DNA of 53,038 bases. Source: an uncultured Planctomycetota bacterium (GTDB lineage: Bacteria; Planctomycetota; GCA-002687715; CAIWVZ01). The DNA lies in contig CAIWVZ010000038.1 of NCBI GenBank assembly GCA_903916245.1, forward strand, positions 1 through 53,038, read 5' to 3'. Made by a program: the position numbers and the translations under genes. A model generated the notes under the pieces. It made no database searches. It saw only the letters and a list, made by a program, of their open reading frames with translations, and was not told where the DNA came from. Positions 48,590 to 53,038 of the stretch are shown one piece after another; the first letter of the stretch is position 1; every line of letters begins with the position of its first letter.

Positions 48590-49448
48590 GATCGACGTTG
48601 TCGATGAGCCGGGTCGCGCCGAGCATGGCGGCGACCGCGACGACGTCGGTCGCCTCGGGGGCGGTTCCGGTCGCGGCGCGCGGCACGCACGTCGCGGCGT
48701 CCACGACGGAGAGATATTGGATCTTGAAGACCCCCGCTCGTTCGACGAGGGAAACCCCCGCGGATTCTAGTTCCGCCGTGGTGCGGACGCCCGCGGCGAA
48801 GGCGGCCGAAACGGCGTCGAGCGCCCGCTTCAGCGTCGGTGCGGCCGCACGTTCGGCGGGACCGAGATAGGCGTTGCGGCTCGACATCGCGAGACCGTCG
48901 GATTCGCGAACCGTCGGGCATGCATGCACGCGGATGTCGAGATCGAGATCGAGGTCGCGCACCATGCGGGTCAGCACGACGACCTGCTGGAAGTCTTTCC
49001 TTCCGAGGAAGATGTCGTGGGGTGCCACCTGCATGAGCAGTTTCAGCACCACCGTGAGGACGCCGGTGAAATGTCCCGGGCGCCATGCACCGCAGAGATG
49101 TTCGGTGGCGAGGCGTTGCGAAACGACGGTGTCCGCATCCGTCGGGTACATCTCCGCCACGTCCGGAAGGAAGAGCGCATCGCAGCCGCGGGCCGCGAGA
49201 AGAGCGGTATCGCGTTCGACGGGACGCGGATAGCGGGTGAAGTCCTCGTTCGGTCCGAATTGAAGCGGATTGACGAAAATGCTGGCGACGACGCGATCGC
49301 AGGCGGCGCGCGCCGTGTCGATCAACGCGAGGTGCCCTTCGTGGAGCGCCCCCATCGTCGGCACGAAACCGACGCGCAGTCCTTGCGCTTTCCATGCGGC
49401 GACGAGTCGGTGCACGTCCCGACGACCTTTGACGACGTCCATGGTCAT
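48576..49448 (-). CDS. panC: Pantothenate synthetase
   Basis: VGFVPTMGALHEGHLALIDTARAACDRVVASIFVNPLQFGPNEDFTRYPRP...FLGRKDFQQVVVLTRMVRDL...GLAMSSRNAYL. Confidence 0.96.
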   Translation of the reverse strand: MTMDVVKGRRDVHRLVAAWKAQGLRVGFVPTMGALHEGHLALIDTARAACDRVVASIFVNPLQFGPNEDFTRYPRPVERDTALLAARGCDALFLPDVAEMYPTDADTVVSQRLATEHLCGAWRPGHFTGVLTVVLKLLMQVAPHDIFLGRKDFQQVVVLTRMVRDLDLDLDIRVHACPTVRESDGLAMSSRNAYLGPAERAAAPTLKRALDAVSAAFAAGVRTTAELESAGVSLVERAGVFKIQYLSVVDAATCVPRAATGTAPEATDVVAVAAMLGATRLIDNVDLSAR

Positions 49449-49449
49449 G

Positions 49450-49983
49450 TCAGAGCCAACGGCGCGGGGGCCCGACGAGACGCACCGACGGCGGATCGCC
49501 GAGCGGACGCCTCAATTCGGCGATGGTGCGACCGTCGCCGGGGACCGTCCAATCGGATGCGATTTCGTCGGCGGGGATCAGCACGAACGCGCGTTCTTCG
49601 AGACGCGGGTGCGGGAGCACCGGGTCGGGAGCGCCGCGGACGTGTTCCCCGACGAGGATGAGATCGATATCGAGCGTGCGCGGCCCGTTCGGGACGCTGC
49701 GGATCCGCCCGGCGGCGTGTTCGATCTGCAGGCAGGCCGCGAGGAGATCCGCGGGGTCGAGAGCGACGTCGAACGCCGCGACGGCGTTCAGGTAGTGGTC
49801 CTGAGGCGGGCCGCCGACGGGGTCGGTCTCGTAGAGCGACGAACCGGCACGCCACGTCACGCCGGGGAGCGACGCGACTTGTCGGACGCCGAAACGCAGC
49901 CACCCGGCGCGGTCACCGACGTTCGAACCGAAAGCGATCAGCGTCCGCTGCGGCGACCAGCGGCGGGTGTGGCGTTCCATCAT
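49450..49983 (-). CDS. folK: 2-amino-4-hydroxy-6-hydroxymethyldihydropteridine pyrophosphokinase
   Basis: TLIAFGSNVGDRAGWLRFGVRQV...YETDPVGGPPQDHYLNAVAAF...GPRTLDIDLILVGE...PHPRLEERAFVLIP. Confidence 0.95.
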   Translation of the reverse strand: MMERHTRRWSPQRTLIAFGSNVGDRAGWLRFGVRQVASLPGVTWRAGSSLYETDPVGGPPQDHYLNAVAAFDVALDPADLLAACLQIEHAAGRIRSVPNGPRTLDIDLILVGEHVRGAPDPVLPHPRLEERAFVLIPADEIASDWTVPGDGRTIAELRRPLGDPPSVRLVGPPRRWL

Positions 49984-50807
49984 CAGATCACCTCGTCGTC
50001 GTCTTCCGCGGGAGCGGCCGCGGCGGGCGCCGCCGGGGCACGGCGCAGCTTGGCGCGCACCCACGCGAGGGGCCCGGAAGCCACGTAGGCGATCATCACC
50101 ACCGGGATGAGGATGTCGGCCCGCCACATCACCAAGGCACCGGCGAACAGCACGAGCACCAAGAATCCGAAGGTTTTGCGCTCGCCGAACAATGCGTTCG
50201 TGGCGTGGGCGTATTTGAAGCGGCTCACCATCAAAAAGCCGATGGCGGGCACGAGGAACGGCATGGCGTCGACCACCCACGAGTGCGCCGTGACGGGGTC
50301 GAGCGTGATGTTCAGGAACCCGAGCGCCAAGACGCACGCGGCCGCCGCGGGCGACGGGAGTCCTTTGAAGTGGCGATGGTGTTCTTCACCGACGTCGGTT
50401 TCGACGTTGAAGCGGGCGAGCCTGAGGGCCGCGCACGCGACGTAGACGACGGCGAGCACGAGGGCGGCCTTCGGCGTCACCACGCCCGAAGTTTCCGCCA
50501 TCACTTTGAACAGGAGGGCCGGCGCCGCTCCGAAGGAGATGACGTCTGACAGCGAGTCGATTTGGGCTCCGAAGTCGCTCGCCGCGCCGACCATGCGGGC
50601 GATTTTGCCGTCGACCGCGTCGAAGATCATCGCGAGGAGGATGCACCACATCGCCTTCTGATAGAGGCCGAGGCGCACCGGGTCGGTGTTGCCGAGGTGG
50701 TTCGAATCCGTCAGGTAGGCGATCGCGAGAAAGCCGCAGAAGAGATTCCCGAGCGTGATGAGCGTCGGAAGCATCTCCACGGGCTTCATCCTGCGGGTCG
50801 GGTTCAC
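49983..50807 (-). CDS. pssA: CDP-diacylglycerol--serine O-phosphatidyltransferase
   Basis: LPTLITLGNLFCGFLAIAYL...MIFDAVDGKIARMVGAASDFGAQIDSLSDVISFGAAPALL (CDP-alcohol phosphatidyltransferase motif). Confidence 0.94.
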   Translation of the reverse strand: MNPTRRMKPVEMLPTLITLGNLFCGFLAIAYLTDSNHLGNTDPVRLGLYQKAMWCILLAMIFDAVDGKIARMVGAASDFGAQIDSLSDVISFGAAPALLFKVMAETSGVVTPKAALVLAVVYVACAALRLARFNVETDVGEEHHRHFKGLPSPAAAACVLALGFLNITLDPVTAHSWVVDAMPFLVPAIGFLMVSRFKYAHATNALFGERKTFGFLVLVLFAGALVMWRADILIPVVMIAYVASGPLAWVRAKLRRAPAAPAAAAPAEDDDEVI

Positions 50808-51481
50808 CTCTGCGGGTCCTTCGACACGCGTCCGATGACGGTCATCCCACCCTTCACTTTGTCACCCACCTTCACGTTGATTTCCGCCCAACGGCCCGCC
50901 GGGAGGTAGACCTCCGTGCGCGATCCGAAGCGGATCATTCCGTAGCGTTCGCCCTTCTCGTAAACCCGACCCTTTTCGACCGGGCAGAGGATGCGGCGGG
51001 CGATGAGGCCAGCGATCTGGCGGATCATGACGCGTACGCGACCGCCTTCGGGGAGTTCGGCTTCCATTCCGAGGTCGACCGCTTCGTTTTCGTCGGCGCA
51101 GCGGAGGTCACGGGCGTCGAGGTAGGCGCCCGGGCGGTGTTCGCAGTGCTCCACCTTGCCGCGCAGCGGCACGCGGTTCACGTGGACGTCGAACACCGAG
51201 AGGAAGATGCCCACGCGCTCGGCGGGGCCGCCGATGTAGGGGCACTTCGCCACCTTGGTGATGTCCGTCACCGTGCCGTCGGCCGGGCTGACGACCACAT
51301 CGAGCCCTCCCGGGATGGTCCGGTCCGGGTCGCGGAAGAAGTTCAGGATGAACGCCAAGCCGCACAGCGGCAGCACCGTGAGTACCGGGAAGGACCACAG
51401 GCACAGGACGGCGGCGGCGATGAAGAACCCGCAGAAGAGCAGGATCTCGGGCACGGCGTAGCGGGTCAGCGGGATGCGCAT
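50804..51481 (-). CDS. psd: Phosphatidylserine decarboxylase family protein
   Basis: FFRDPDRTIPGGLDVVVSPADGTVTDI...FLSVFDVHVNRVPLRGKV...MIRFGSRTEVYLP: the FGSRTEVY end contains the short-form Psd processing-site-like GS. Confidence 0.93.
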   Translation of the reverse strand: MRIPLTRYAVPEILLFCGFFIAAAVLCLWSFPVLTVLPLCGLAFILNFFRDPDRTIPGGLDVVVSPADGTVTDITKVAKCPYIGGPAERVGIFLSVFDVHVNRVPLRGKVEHCEHRPGAYLDARDLRCADENEAVDLGMEAELPEGGRVRVMIRQIAGLIARRILCPVEKGRVYEKGERYGMIRFGSRTEVYLPAGRWAEINVKVGDKVKGGMTVIGRVSKDPQR

Positions 51482-51861
51482 GGAAGGGGCGGGGTCGCCT
51501 CGGCGCCCCCGAGGCGGGACGCTAACGGTTTCGCCCCCCGCCCGGCAAGCCTTCCCCCGCTTTCTCCGTGGGAAAACCCTCAGACGGCACCACAGGACGC
51601 GTGCATCCCGCCCGAATCGCCCGGCGGATGGATCATCGAAACACGCGGAGCACGGACGGCGACCGTCCACGACTGTCGGACACCCCCGCCTACCCCGACA
51701 CAAAGGGCTATGCTGCGCCATCCCGACGGCCCGATGACTGTCGTTTCCGAACGACGACACTACCGTCGCGGCAAGGGCGCCGACGGTTATCGACCCCCAT
51801 CACGGCGTCCGAATCGACGCATACTTCGACACCCACCCACCGCGCGAACAAAGCACACCCC

Positions 51862-53038
51862 ATGAACGAAGACATGAAGCCGACACGCGGCAAGGCGAAA
51901 GGCGAGACGAACGGTCAAGGACGCCGAGAGGTGATGATCCCGCGAACGCGTTCGGCCCATCTTGTCTGCGCGATGCTTCGCATGCTTTCCCGGAGCGACA
52001 CACCGGTGGAAAAAAGTGATCTGCGGCGCCGCCTCGCCGAATCGCTGGATTTGACTCCCGCGGAGAAAAGTACCGATGCAAGAGGTCGGGAACGATGGTG
52101 GTTGAATACCGGGTTCTATGCCATTGCTGCGGTGAAGGCCGGCTATCTGTCGCGAACCAAGGGCCAATGGAGCGTAACCCCCGAAGGCCGAACGGCACTT
52201 GCCACGATGAGTGACGCCGAACTGTTCGAGAGCATGCAAGATGCGTACACGACTTGGGCGGCCAATCGCCCGGATTCCAAGGATGACACGGATGGCGATA
52301 CGACGGATGCGCCCGGTCGCCGGATCTGGATCATCGGGACGGGGCCTCAGGGCGTGGACTGGGCCGACTTCCAGGACAACGGCTACATCGGGCTTGGATT
52401 CGACTACGACGGGAAAGAGGTCGGCAATGTCGCCGACCTGAGCGAGAGTCAACTTCGTGAACGCGTAAAGACCCTCAGCGGAAAGCCGAATCCGAAGAAC
52501 GACGTCCTCTGCCTGTGGAACTTCGGCCATGAAATGCGCGACGGCGACCTCGTCATTGCGCGGAGCGGCCGTCAGCGGATTCACGGACTCGGCATCGTCC
52601 AAAGCGATTACCGCTACGAAAAGGACCGCGACACGCTGCGGCACCGTCGTGACGTGAAGTGGATCGAAACGCATGAGCGCGAACTCCCCGAAGGCGAGTT
52701 CCACGCCACCAAGTCACTGACAGACGTCACCCCTTACCCGGCCTACGTCGACCTCATGATGGGCCGGAGGACCGCGGCCGCCATCAGCAAGTTGGAAGGT
52801 CTCAAGTTGTCCGCGAACGACATCGAGACCTTCTTCAATCAGGAGCCCTACCACGAACCGGGCGATCTCGACGGCGACGAATCGGATTGGCAGGACGACA
52901 ACGCGCCGACCCTCGAACGCATCGACTCGGAGAGCTTCCTCGACATCGGAGAACTGCGCGAAATCGTCGACGTGCTACGGACGAAACTCGCCATCGTCCT
53001 TCAAGGATCCCCGGGAACTGGGAAGAGCTTTCTGGCAG
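51862..53038 (+). CDS. McrB-like AAA+ protein, N-terminal part (truncated by window edge), with winged-helix and EVE/PUA-like domains
   Basis: Translated by me (not in ORF track, no stop): MNEDMKPTRGKAKGETNGQGRREVMIPRTRSAHLVCAMLRML...FYAIAAVKAGYLSRTKGQWSVTPEGRTAL, then RRIWIIGTGPQGVDWADFQDNGYIGLGFDYDGKEVG...GDLVIARSGRQRIHGLGIVQSDYRY, ending LAIVLQGSPGTGKSFLA (Walker A). Confidence 0.75.
   Translation, partial: MNEDMKPTRGKAKGETNGQGRREVMIPRTRSAHLVCAMLRMLSRSDTPVEKSDLRRRLAESLDLTPAEKSTDARGRERWWLNTGFYAIAAVKAGYLSRTKGQWSVTPEGRTALATMSDAELFESMQDAYTTWAANRPDSKDDTDGDTTDAPGRRIWIIGTGPQGVDWADFQDNGYIGLGFDYDGKEVGNVADLSESQLRERVKTLSGKPNPKNDVLCLWNFGHEMRDGDLVIARSGRQRIHGLGIVQSDYRYEKDRDTLRHRRDVKWIETHERELPEGEFHATKSLTDVTPYPAYVDLMMGRRTAAAISKLEGLKLSANDIETFFNQEPYHEPGDLDGDESDWQDDNAPTLERIDSESFLDIGELREIVDVLRTKLAIVLQGSPGTGKSFLA

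Overview
The window is high-GC bacterial DNA. Protein style points to a planctomycete-like genome: many Tat-exported Gfo/Idh/MocA oxidoreductases, DUF1080 proteins, and secreted proteins with shared C-terminal domains. This assignment is inference. Five blocks are visible. (1) About 1-17.7 kb is a dense carbohydrate-catabolism-like cluster with 5 Gfo/Idh/MocA proteins, 3 sugar-phosphate isomerase/epimerase-like TIM barrels, 2 double-DUF1080 proteins, ThuA, 2 MFS transporters, 2 ApbE and an FGE/SUMF1-like protein. (2) About 17.9-27.4 kb holds secreted beta-rich proteins sharing C-terminal domains, a DEAD-box helicase and two methyltransferases. (3) About 27.4-39.3 kb is a mosaic, apparently lower-GC island at the 3' end of an initiator tRNA-fMet gene. 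It contains three remnants of a serine-recombinase-like C-terminus, each ending in the same att-like sequence (CTTGATGGCGGG[G/C]GCA, overlapping the tRNA acceptor stem). Between them lie a 5'-truncated RHS/YD-repeat gene with a candidate immunity gene, a RAMA-domain ORF, a metzincin-like protease separated from its signal-peptide ORF by a 13-C tract, an FG-GAP propeller protein and another RHS fragment. (4) About 39.4-51.5 kb is housekeeping: HEAT/TPR protein, aroK, fused aroDE, DUF2520, ispE, glycosyltransferases, panC, folK, pssA, psd. (5) The right edge is the start of a McrB-like restriction gene with an EVE/PUA-like N-terminus, cut by the window. The best candidates for something new are the recombinase-punctuated tRNA-fMet island and the poly-C switch in front of the secreted protease. 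Many ORFs in the supplied track are antisense or shadow ORFs caused by high GC and are not reported as genes.
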